Positions 6,499-13,307 of a stretch of 28,500 nt of DNA are shown in pieces. This DNA is from Pseudomonadota bacterium (lineage in GTDB: Bacteria; Pseudomonadota; Alphaproteobacteria; Caulobacterales; Caulobacteraceae). Position 1 is the stretch's first letter; the number at the start of each line of letters is the position of its first letter. The notes under the pieces were generated by a model. That model searched no databases. It was not told where the DNA came from and worked only from the letters and a program-made list of their open reading frames with translations. The stretch spans positions 1 through 28,500 of the forward strand of contig JAEYNH010000020.1 of assembly GCA_023412655.1 (NCBI GenBank), read 5' to 3'. The position numbers were made by a program, and so were the translations under genes.

Positions 6499-9497
6499 AC
6501 CGTGGCGCGGATGTCGTACTCCCGATAGTCGTCCTCGAACGTCCCGCCGCCATCGATGGCGTAGAGCGCCGTGGATGATCCGCCCCGCAGGCCCACACGA
6601 GCCACCAGGCCGCCGTCGAAGACCTGCTCGGCGTTGAGGGTGAAGGGGTTGCCGTCGCCGAAGCGGGCCGTGGTCTTGCCGGGGTTGCCGGCGAGGCGTT
6701 GGCGCCAGCCGACCTTCACCTCGGGGGCCCAGTAGACTTCGTCGCCGAACTTGAAGCCCAGGGCGAGCGCCGCCTGGCCGGTGAGCAGGTCGCCCTTGCG
6801 GTCGTCCACGTTCAGGTCGAAGCCATCGCCGCCGCCGCTCTCGCGATAGCCGTCTTCGCTGAGCCGGAGGTAATCCACGGCCAGTTCCGGTCGCGCGTAG
6901 AAAGATCCGACCTCCACCGCGTACGAGGCGGCGGCGTGGGCGTCGACCACCCATCCCGTCCAGTCTGCCTTGGTCCGCAGGTCCAGGCCGCTGCCGATCA
7001 TGCGGCGGTCGCCTTCGAACCAGACGAAGCCGACGCCCGCCCGGGCATTGGCGTGCAGGCCGCCCGAATTGAACCGCCAGTAACCCCCGCCGTTGAGGAC
7101 GTTCATGGACACCTGCTCGCCGGCCGCCGCGCCCCGGTCGCGGTACTCGGTGGCGACGAACGCCCCCGAGAGGCCGAGGGCGTTGGCGTCGCCCAGCAGG
7201 TCCACGCCGGCCGCCAGGCCGAAGCCTTGCGACTTGAAGCCGTTGGCGTCGACGCGGTCTCGGCGGATCTCGAACAGGATCTCTTGCGCCCAGACGCCCA
7301 TGCCGGACTCCCGGCTGATCGCCATGGGCTGCGCCGTGGCCGACGAGATAGCCGCGGAGATGGCGGCCGCCGACATGATCGACCCGCCCGAGTGGTCGGG
7401 CAGCATCTGGTCGTAGAGGCCCAGGAAGCCTTCCTTGCTGGTCTGAGCCAGGAAGGCCTGTTCGATGGCGGCGTTGGAATCGAGCGTGTCGAACACGGCC
7501 GCATAGGCCTGGCTGCCCGAGCGGTTCAGGCCGATCTCGGCGGCGGTCTTGGGCCGGATGTCCATGTAGAGCGCCCCGACCGACGGATCGGCGCGCAGCG
7601 AAGCCTGGTACATGTAGGGCGCGCCGGCCAGGGCGGCGCCGGCCAGGGCGGCGCCGGCCTGCCCGACTTCGAGGCTCTGAGCCTGGAGGATCTGATACGA
7701 CTGGGAGTCCCGGACCAGCGACTTCAGCGACACGTCCACCTGGGCGCCGGACGCGAAGGCCGCCTGGCCCGCGACATTGAAGCGCGTGGCCTGGCCCGCC
7801 TGCTGGTCGATGGTGACGGCGAGCACGCCCTTGGCACCCACGGTCAGCGACGTGAGGGCGATGGCCTCGGTGTTGCTCACCTCCAGCCGGCCATTGCGGA
7901 CGTCGATGGCCAGCTGTCCGTCGCTGTCCGACAGGCGCCCGGTGGCGCGGGCTTCGCCGTCGAGCACCAGCCGGTCGGCGCCGGCGCCGAAACTCATCGT
8001 GCCGGTGAGGGTTCCGCCGAGCAGTTCAAGTTGGTCGGCCCCGGCGCCGAACAGCACGTCGCCGACGATCTGCGGCGCATCGTCAGTGGTTACCTTGGCC
8101 TGCCGGATCACGGCGCCCACACCGTTGGCGGAGAGGTCGATGGCGATCGCCCGGCCCGTCGCAGTCTCGCCCGTCTTCGGAGTCACCGTGCCGCGGATGA
8201 CCCCCGAGTTCTCGACGTAGGCGAGATTGCCCGACAGATCGACGATGCCGCGGCCGTCGTGCTTGCCGCCCAGCTGGTCGCCGGCGATCACCCCGGTGTT
8301 GCGGATGATCGGGACCACGGCTCCCTCGTTCAGCAGGATGGCCGTTGTCTGGGCGTGATAGGCCTTCGACGCGATTGTCCCCTTGGCGTTGGAAAGGCCG
8401 CCCTCGATGGTGGTGCCGCCGCCGCCGGCCTGGCCGATCCGGATCGCGATCGAGGCCACGCCGTCGTTGACTCCGTCGGCCGAAACCTGGCCACGGTTGA
8501 CGATGCCATGGCTGAGCTCGCCCGTGCCCACGCGCCCGAAGGTGGTGGCGCCGGCGCCGCCGATGTCCAGCGCCGGGGCGCCGCCCGCCGAGGCGATCTG
8601 AGCGGTGCTCTCCAGGCTGTCCTCGATGCCGTCCTTGTCCTCGTCCTTGTCGTCCGCGTTGGTGTCCGGCGGCGGCCGATCCAGGAGCAGCCCCCGGCCG
8701 ACGCTGCCCGTGATCCGGACGGCGGAGCCGCCCTGTTTCAGGTCGTCGGCGTCCAGCTTGGCCCGGGCGGCGTCGTCGGCCACACGGCTGGTCGAGCGGT
8801 ACCCCGTGGCGCCGATGGCGTTCTGCAGCACGATGCCGCCGCCCACGTCCCCGAGCGATACCGCGCTCGAACCCTCGCCGCGCGCCGTGACCGCGCCCGT
8901 GATGTGGACATCCCCGGTGACCGAGGTCGCGGCTATGCCGACGGAACGGTCCCCCAGCACGGCGATCGCGCCCGAACTGGACAGCGAGCCGACAAGCCCG
9001 GTCTCCAGCGAAATGCCGCCGGAGTCGTTGCCCTCGATATTGATAGCGCCCTGGTTGATGATGCCGCCGCTGAACATGCCCGCGCCCGTGGCCCGGATGC
9101 CGAACCGGCCGGAGCCCTGGGCGAACGGCCCGTCCAGATCACCGTCGTTGTCCGTGTCAGTGGGCGTGTAATCCTCGGTCAGGTCGATGGTCCCGGCGTT
9201 GGTCAGCGTCCCCGACCGGCCGCCCACCAGCAGCACGCCCACCGCATCGTTCACGCCGGTGAAGCCGATGGCTCCGGAATTCTTCACATCGTGGGCGGAG
9301 TCCATGGTCACAGCCGCGCCGGCTGCTGTCGGCTTGATCGAACCCGCCGCCTCGATCAGCAGGGAGTCCGGCTGGCCGCCCGCCAGGGTCGAGGTCCGCA
9401 CGGGGGTGGTGGTGGCGGTGGAGATCTTGGTTTCCGCCTGCGCGCCCGCAGCATGGAGGAGCGGCAGCACGGCCACCGACACGAACAAACGCTTCAT
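6483..9497 (-). CDS. autotransporter (type Va) with beta-helix-like passenger
   Basis: This is a surface protein exported by its own C-terminal barrel. The 1004-residue product has a signal peptide ending near AGAQA (residue 21). The long passenger (about 22-700) is rich in short repeats such as NSGAIGF, NAGTIDL, NQGAINI and NRGQVSA, the pattern of a right-handed beta-helix. The C-terminal beta-barrel domain (about 730-1004) starts near SGMGVWAQEILFEIRRD and ends in the aromatic terminal residue expected for barrel insertion (ATVRFQF). Two Asp-rich, calcium-loop-like stretches lie in the passenger (near residues 113-123 and 278-294). No protease or lipase motif was seen, so an adhesin or surface-layer role is a guess. 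ATG 9497 is preceded by GGGAAAG. A sigma-70-like promoter and an overlapping inverted repeat lie upstream. The divergent neighbour is an XRE regulator. Confidence 0.93.
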   Translation of the reverse strand: MKRLFVSVAVLPLLHAAGAQAETKISTATTTPVRTSTLAGGQPDSLLIEAAGSIKPTAAGAAVTMDSAHDVKNSGAIGFTGVNDAVGVLLVGGRSGTLTNAGTIDLTEDYTPTDTDNDGDLDGPFAQGSGRFGIRATGAGMFSGGIINQGAINIEGNDSGGISLETGLVGSLSSSGAIAVLGDRSVGIAATSVTGDVHITGAVTARGEGSSAVSLGDVGGGIVLQNAIGATGYRSTSRVADDAARAKLDADDLKQGGSAVRITGSVGRGLLLDRPPPDTNADDKDEDKDGIEDSLESTAQIASAGGAPALDIGGAGATTFGRVGTGELSHGIVNRGQVSADGVNDGVASIAIRIGQAGGGGTTIEGGLSNAKGTIASKAYHAQTTAILLNEGAVVPIIRNTGVIAGDQLGGKHDGRGIVDLSGNLAYVENSGVIRGTVTPKTGETATGRAIAIDLSANGVGAVIRQAKVTTDDAPQIVGDVLFGAGADQLELLGGTLTGTMSFGAGADRLVLDGEARATGRLSDSDGQLAIDVRNGRLEVSNTEAIALTSLTVGAKGVLAVTIDQQAGQATRFNVAGQAAFASGAQVDVSLKSLVRDSQSYQILQAQSLEVGQAGAALAGAALAGAPYMYQASLRADPSVGALYMDIRPKTAAEIGLNRSGSQAYAAVFDTLDSNAAIEQAFLAQTSKEGFLGLYDQMLPDHSGGSIMSAAAISAAISSATAQPMAISRESGMGVWAQEILFEIRRDRVDANGFKSQGFGLAAGVDLLGDANALGLSGAFVATEYRDRGAAAGEQVSMNVLNGGGYWRFNSGGLHANARAGVGFVWFEGDRRMIGSGLDLRTKADWTGWVVDAHAAASYAVEVGSFYARPELAVDYLRLSEDGYRESGGGDGFDLNVDDRKGDLLTGQAALALGFKFGDEVYWAPEVKVGWRQRLAGNPGKTTARFGDGNPFTLNAEQVFDGGLVARVGLRGGSSTALYAIDGGGTFEDDYREYDIRATVRFQF
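7621..7659. repeat. 15-bp in-frame tandem repeat, 2.6 copies
   Basis: The unit GCGCCGGCCAGGGCG occurs perfectly at 7621-7635 and 7636-7650, with a partial third copy to 7659. It lies inside the autotransporter gene, where it encodes repeats of ALAGA between passenger and barrel. Because 15 is divisible by 3, copy-number change would alter linker length without breaking the frame. Confidence 0.8.
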
Positions 9498-9522
9498 TGC
9501 TTTCCCGTTCTCGAGCGCTGTG

Positions 9523-9544
9523 ATAGCCGATGACGAGCGGCTAT
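9523..9544. promoter_or_regulatory. inverted-repeat operator candidate between autotransporter and XRE genes
   Basis: ATAGCCG (9523-9529) and CGGCTAT (9538-9544) are exact reverse complements separated by 8 bases, making a 22-bp dyad. It overlaps by three bases the predicted -10 of the autotransporter promoter and would cover its start site, which is a repressor-like position. The adjacent XRE protein is the obvious candidate binder; that link is inference. Confidence 0.5.
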
Positions 9545-9570
9545 GTATTGTGTAGAAACTTGTTTAGCAA
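9542..9570 (-). promoter_or_regulatory. predicted sigma-70-type promoter of the autotransporter gene
   Basis: Read on the minus strand, TTGCTA (9570-9565), a 17-base spacer and TACATA (9547-9542) make a fair -35/-10 pair. They sit in the only clearly AT-rich stretch of this region, about 45 bases before the autotransporter start codon. No promoter of comparable quality was seen for the plus-strand XRE gene. Confidence 0.45.
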
Positions 9571-9630
9571 AAACTGTAGTCCGCTCCCGCGCCGCCGGCA
9601 AGTGGCGTGAGCGCCCCTGAGGTACACCTG

Positions 9631-9957
9631 ATGCCCAGACCCGCGACCGATCCCGTCAAGGCCGCCCAGATCAAGGCTCTGCGCCAGCAGGCGGGCCGTT
9701 GGCTGAAGTCGGCCCGCGAGACCGCCGGGCTGACGCAAGCTGAACTGGCCGAGAAGGTGGGTTTGCGCTACTACACCTTCGTCTCGCAGGTGGAGAGCGG
9801 GCTGGGACGCCTTCCCATCGAGACCCAGGCGGCATGGGCCGAGGCGCTGGGACACGATCCCAGTGAGTTCGCCAAGACCCTGCTGCGGTACTACGAACCC
9901 GAACTCTTCAGGCTGCTGTTCGAGGCCGAGGCGGCGCAGGGTCGCGCCACCGCCTGA
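9631..9957 (+). CDS. XRE-family helix-turn-helix regulator
   Basis: This is a small DNA-binding protein of 108 residues. The segment ARETAGLTQAELAEKVGLR, followed by FVSQVESGLGRLPIE, is a typical XRE/Cro-type HTH with recognition helix. A short C-terminal part (LLRYYEPELFRLLFEAE) may mediate dimerisation. ATG 9631 is preferred because GAGG lies about 9 bases upstream; GTG 9607 would add eight residues. The gene is divergent from the autotransporter and 29 bases upstream of the RTX-membrane gene, so it probably forms an operon with the latter. A dyad (9523-9544) in the shared upstream region is its likely binding site. This suggests control of the autotransporter and possibly of itself, which is not shown by the sequence. 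Confidence 0.88.
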   Translation: MPRPATDPVKAAQIKALRQQAGRWLKSARETAGLTQAELAEKVGLRYYTFVSQVESGLGRLPIETQAAWAEALGHDPSEFAKTLLRYYEPELFRLLFEAEAAQGRATA

Positions 9958-9986
9958 CGGCGACTTCCAGGAGACTTCCCGCCCCC

Positions 9987-11354
9987 ATGGGTGACGTCGT
10001 TCCCTTCATCGCCCGTGTGCGCTCCAGCGGCGACTGGACCGCTGCAGAACGGGCTCGCCTCGAGGAACTGGCCTACCGGCTCTCGTCGGAGGGCGGCGCG
10101 CGGGTCGAGACGGTGTTCGGCGCAACGGACGCCGGCGATCCCTGGTGCGTGGTCACCGACGAGAACGGCGACGTGCTCATCCATGTGGCGCGGATCAACG
10201 GCAAGTTCGTGGTCCACTCGGCCGTGGACGACGCCCTCAGCGAGGGCGCCGACCTGCACGCGGCCCTGCGCGAGCGCCTCCACGTCCACATGGACGACGA
10301 TGAAGGCGTCGGGGTGATCGTACCGTTCAGCCTTGGCGGCCGGCATGCGCAGACCTTCCTGGCTCTCGTCATCGCCTCGGCCTTCTTCTACGAAACGGCA
10401 GTCTTCACCGATACGGCCGAAGCCGCGCCGCTGGGGCCGACCCAGCCACCGCCCGACGAACCCCCACCGCCCGCGCCGGAGATCAATGCGCCGACCCAGG
10501 AGCGCGAGGTGGTGATCCAGGGTGTCGCGCTCAGTGAGCCGCCGACGCCCAACGCCCCCGTCCTGGTTGCTGCCGCGGCCGTCGACTCGGAGCTGACCCC
10601 GCCGGTCGCGGCCGAGGCCGCCCCCCTGGCCGCCGAGCCGCCGCCGCTGCCGGAAGCGCCAGCGGAAGCGCAGCATGCGGCTGTGGAAGCCGCCGGCGAC
10701 AGCCAACCGGTTCAGGTGATCACGGGGACGGCCGGCAATGATCGCCTCACCGGAACCGCCGCCGACGAACGGCTGCTCGGCGGGGAGGGGAACGACACCC
10801 TTCAGGGCGGAGGGGGCAATGACACCCTCGAAGGCGGGGCCGGGGATGACCAGATCGAACTCGGCGCCCAGGTCACCGCGGCCGGCGGCGAGGGGGCGGA
10901 CACCTTCGTCATCGTCGCCCCCAAGGTCTTGGGCAATGCCGAAACCTTGCTCGGCGTGGTCACCGACTTCGACCAGCGGCAGGGCGACCGGCTGGTGATC
11001 TGGCGGAGTGCATCCGACGAGCGCGGCGCTCCGCCTGCGGCCGAACGTTCCCCTGCTCCCGCCGGGCGGGAAGGCGACGGCTCCGCGGGCGGTGGTGGCG
11101 GTGGGGGCGGTGGCGCCACGTGGTCGGTCGACGATCCGCTTCCCAATCCTGGCGCCGGCGAGTTCGGCTTCGAGCCGGGCTTCACCACGGTTTCAGGCCC
11201 CCAGGCAGGAAACGGAACCACCGTCCGAGTAGACATCGACGTGGACGGGGACGGCGTGCTGGACGGCTATGTCCTGCTGTCCGGAGCGGCCACCGAGATG
11301 GGCGAGCCGATCATGATCGGCCACGCCCTGGGCTGGGACGACCCGTTCGCCTGA
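9987..11354 (+). CDS. membrane-anchored RTX-repeat (calcium-binding) protein of unknown function
   Basis: I do not recognise a named family for the whole 455-residue protein. Residues 1 to about 110 form a soluble domain with no signal peptide (DPWCVVTDENGDVLIHVARINGKFVVHS). One hydrophobic segment (about 122-140, TFLALVIASAFFYETAVF) is followed by a Pro/Ala-rich stretch (about 145-240). RTX nonapeptide-like repeats of the GGxGNDxL type (about 247-293) come next, then a Gly-rich run (about 368-376). Near the C terminus (about 417-426) lies an EF-hand-like DVDGDGVLDG loop. The layout suggests a cytoplasmic N-terminal domain and a calcium-binding periplasmic or exposed part. A GGAG lies about 14 bases before ATG 9987, a rather long spacing. 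It follows the XRE gene in a probable operon and converges on pntB. Confidence 0.82.
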   Translation: MGDVVPFIARVRSSGDWTAAERARLEELAYRLSSEGGARVETVFGATDAGDPWCVVTDENGDVLIHVARINGKFVVHSAVDDALSEGADLHAALRERLHVHMDDDEGVGVIVPFSLGGRHAQTFLALVIASAFFYETAVFTDTAEAAPLGPTQPPPDEPPPPAPEINAPTQEREVVIQGVALSEPPTPNAPVLVAAAAVDSELTPPVAAEAAPLAAEPPPLPEAPAEAQHAAVEAAGDSQPVQVITGTAGNDRLTGTAADERLLGGEGNDTLQGGGGNDTLEGGAGDDQIELGAQVTAAGGEGADTFVIVAPKVLGNAETLLGVVTDFDQRQGDRLVIWRSASDERGAPPAAERSPAPAGREGDGSAGGGGGGGGGATWSVDDPLPNPGAGEFGFEPGFTTVSGPQAGNGTTVRVDIDVDGDGVLDGYVLLSGAATEMGEPIMIGHALGWDDPFA

Positions 11355-11375
11355 GAAGGGGCCTAGAGCCCCTTC
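11355..11375. terminator. hairpin between the convergent RTX-protein and pntB genes
   Basis: GAAGGGGC (11355-11362), loop CTAGA and GCCCCTTC (11368-11375) form a perfect 8-bp stem. It begins directly after the RTX-protein stop and includes the last codons and the stop of pntB. Its GC-rich stem and position between convergent genes suit a bidirectional terminator, but there is no T-run on either side. Confidence 0.55.
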
Positions 11376-12778
11376 AGGATCCCTTCGACCATCTTCTTGG
11401 CGTCGCCGAACAGCATCATGGTGTTGTCGCGGAAGAAAAGTTCGTTCTCGACGCCGGCGTAGCCCGAGGACATACCGCGCTTCACGAACAGCACCGTGCG
11501 CGCCTTCTCCACGTCGAGGATCGGCATGCCGAAGATGGGCGAGGCCGGGTCGGTCTTGGCCGCGGGGTTGGTGACGTCGTTGGCCCCGATCACGAAGGCC
11601 ACGTCGGCCGTCGAGAACTCCGAGTTGATGTCCTCAAGCTCGAAGACCTCGTCGTAGGGGACGTTGGCCTCGGCCAGCAGCACGTTCATGTGCCCGGGCA
11701 TCCGACCCGCCACAGGGTGGATGGCGTACTTCACCTCGACGCCCTCCTCCTTCAGCTTGTCGGCCATCTCGCGCAGGGCGTGCTGCGCCTGGCTGACCGC
11801 CATGCCGTAGCCGGGGACGATGATCACCTTGGAGGCGTTCTTCATGATGAAGGCCGCATCGTCCGCGGAGCCCTGCTTCACGGGCCGGGTCTCGACCCGG
11901 CCGCCAGCCGCCGCCGTGCTGTCGTCCGCGCCGAAGCCGCCGAGGATCACCGAGACGAAGCTGCGGTTCATCCCCTTGCACATGATGTAGCTGAGGATGG
12001 CGCCCGACGAGCCCACCAGGGCGCCGGTGATGATCAGGGTGGTGTTCTCGAGGGTGAAGCCGAGGGCCGCGGCCGCCCAGCCCGAGTAGCTGTTCAGCAT
12101 CGAGACCACGACCGGCATGTCGGCCCCGCCGATGGGGATGATCAGCGTCACGCCGATCAGGAGGCTGAGGGCAAAGATGGCCCAGAAGGCCCACAGGGCC
12201 GAGCCGCCGCTCATCACCAGCACCACGATCAGGGCGACAATGGCCAACCCGATCACAATGTTCAGCAGGTGGCGGGCCGGCAGCAAGATCGGCGCGCCAC
12301 TCATATTGCCGTTCAGCTTGGCGAAGGCGATGACCGAGCCGGTGAAGGTGATGGCGCCGATGGCCAGACCCAGCGACAGCTCCACCAGGGAGACGCCGTG
12401 GATCGCGCCCGCGTGGCCGATGCCATAGGCCTCGGGCGTGTGGATCGCGGCCACCGCCACCAGGCACGCGGCCATGCCGACCAGGCTGTGGAAGGCCGCC
12501 ACGAGCTGCGGCATCGAAGTCATCGCCACGCGCTTGGCGATCAAGGCGCCGATGGCGCCGCCGACCGCCACGCCGCCGACGATCAGGGCGAGGGTGAAGG
12601 CGTCCAGGGCGCCCTGGGTGAACAGGGTCGCGAGCACCGTGCCGACGGCGATCGCCATGCCGATCATGCCGTTGCGGTTGCCCGCCTGGCTGGTCGTGGG
12701 CGACGACAGGCCGCGCAGGGCCAGGATGAACAGCACCCCGGAGACGAGGTAGAGAATGGCCGCTAGGTTGGCGTTCAT
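11363..12778 (-). CDS. pntB: NAD(P) transhydrogenase subunit beta PntB
   Basis: PntB forms part of the membrane channel and the NADP(H)-binding domain of proton-translocating transhydrogenase, which makes NADPH from NADH using the proton gradient. The 471-residue protein starts with a series of membrane helices (residues 1 to about 270). It ends in the soluble domain III, with the NADP-binding segment VPGYGMAVSQAQHAL followed by HPVAGRMPGHMNVLLAEA and GANDVTNPAAK. The length is normal for PntB (about 460). Its ATG overlaps the stop of the preceding small membrane ORF by 4 nt. It is the last gene of the pnt operon and ends at the bidirectional hairpin. Confidence 0.97.
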   Translation of the reverse strand: MNANLAAILYLVSGVLFILALRGLSSPTTSQAGNRNGMIGMAIAVGTVLATLFTQGALDAFTLALIVGGVAVGGAIGALIAKRVAMTSMPQLVAAFHSLVGMAACLVAVAAIHTPEAYGIGHAGAIHGVSLVELSLGLAIGAITFTGSVIAFAKLNGNMSGAPILLPARHLLNIVIGLAIVALIVVLVMSGGSALWAFWAIFALSLLIGVTLIIPIGGADMPVVVSMLNSYSGWAAAALGFTLENTTLIITGALVGSSGAILSYIMCKGMNRSFVSVILGGFGADDSTAAAGGRVETRPVKQGSADDAAFIMKNASKVIIVPGYGMAVSQAQHALREMADKLKEEGVEVKYAIHPVAGRMPGHMNVLLAEANVPYDEVFELEDINSEFSTADVAFVIGANDVTNPAAKTDPASPIFGMPILDVEKARTVLFVKRGMSSGYAGVENELFFRDNTMMLFGDAKKMVEGILKGL

Positions 12779-12984
12779 TGGTCAGCGTCCCCCCGACGAC
12801 CGAGCAAGCTGCGAATTGCGAAGAAAAGGCCGAGGGCGACGACGAAGCCGCCCGCTACGAGCAGGGCCTGACCGGCCGAAGGGCCGACCGCCGCCTGTTG
12901 CGAAAGCGCGATGACCGCCCCGCCCGCCGCCGCCATGACGACCGCGCGGGAGAGCTCAGCGTTGCGACGGTAGCCGTCGCTCAC
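12775..12984 (-). CDS. small two-helix membrane protein inside the pnt operon
   Basis: This is a 69-codon ORF that I cannot assign to a family. It has two hydrophobic segments (about residues 14-33, AVVMAAAGGAVIALSQQAAV, and 39-58, GQALLVAGGFVVALGLFFAI), a charged start (MSDGYRRNAELSR) and a basic/acidic tail. The GTG start overlaps the pntA2 stop (GTGA) and its stop overlaps the pntB start (ATGA), so it is locked into the operon by 4-nt overlaps on both sides. That arrangement argues for a real translated gene. It may stabilise or modify the transhydrogenase membrane domain, or simply couple translation. It is not one of the standard PntA1/PntA2/PntB subunits. Confidence 0.7.
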   Translation of the reverse strand: MSDGYRRNAELSRAVVMAAAGGAVIALSQQAAVGPSAGQALLVAGGFVVALGLFFAIRSLLGRRGDADQ

Positions 12985-13304
12985 TTCGGCTTGTCCTTCT
13001 TCTTGTACATGGCCAGCATCCGCTGGGTGACCAGGAAGCCGCCGAAGATGTTCACGGCGGCGAAGGCCGCCGCGACGGCGCCGGCGCCCTTGGAGATCAG
13101 CACGTTGCCGGTGAGCTCGCCGCCCTGGCCGCTCGCCGCGGCGGCCAGCAACGCCCCCACGATAATCACCGACGAGATGGCGTTGGTGACGGCCATCAGC
13201 GGCGTGTGCAGGGCGGGCGTGACGCTCCAGACCACGTAGTAGCCGACGAAGATGGCGAGCACGAAGATCGCCAGGCGAAAGACGGTGGGATCGACAGCTT
13301 CCAT
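12981..13304 (-). CDS. pntA2: NAD(P) transhydrogenase subunit alpha 2 (PntA2)
   Basis: This is the membrane part of the split alpha subunit in bacteria that encode PntA as two polypeptides. The 107-residue product has three hydrophobic helices (FRLAIFVLAIFVGYYVVW, a central AVTNAISSVIIVGALLAAA and AVAAAFAAVNIFGGFLV). It also carries the TPALHTPLMAVTNAISS segment characteristic of this subunit and ends in a Lys-rich tail (YKKKDKPK). It begins 3 bases after the pntA1 stop, and its own stop overlaps the next small ORF by 4 nt. Together with PntA1 and PntB it makes the full enzyme of the Rhodospirillum type. Confidence 0.94.
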   Translation of the reverse strand: MEAVDPTVFRLAIFVLAIFVGYYVVWSVTPALHTPLMAVTNAISSVIIVGALLAAAASGQGGELTGNVLISKGAGAVAAAFAAVNIFGGFLVTQRMLAMYKKKDKPK

Positions 13305-13307
13305 GGA

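Noticed and set aside
6699..9533. 944-codon open frame on the plus strand opposite the autotransporter
   Set aside because: Its product is rich in Arg, Gly, His and Val with no domain, and it mirrors a clear autotransporter on the other strand. Long antisense frames are expected at this GC content.
11090..11118. G-rich run encoding poly-glycine in the RTX protein
   Set aside because: It is a low-complexity linker using mixed glycine codons, not a homopolymer likely to slip or a separate element.
11120..12766. 548-codon plus-strand frame opposite pntB
   Set aside because: Its translation is dominated by Gly, Asp, His and Arg with no fold signature, while pntB on the other strand is fully conserved.
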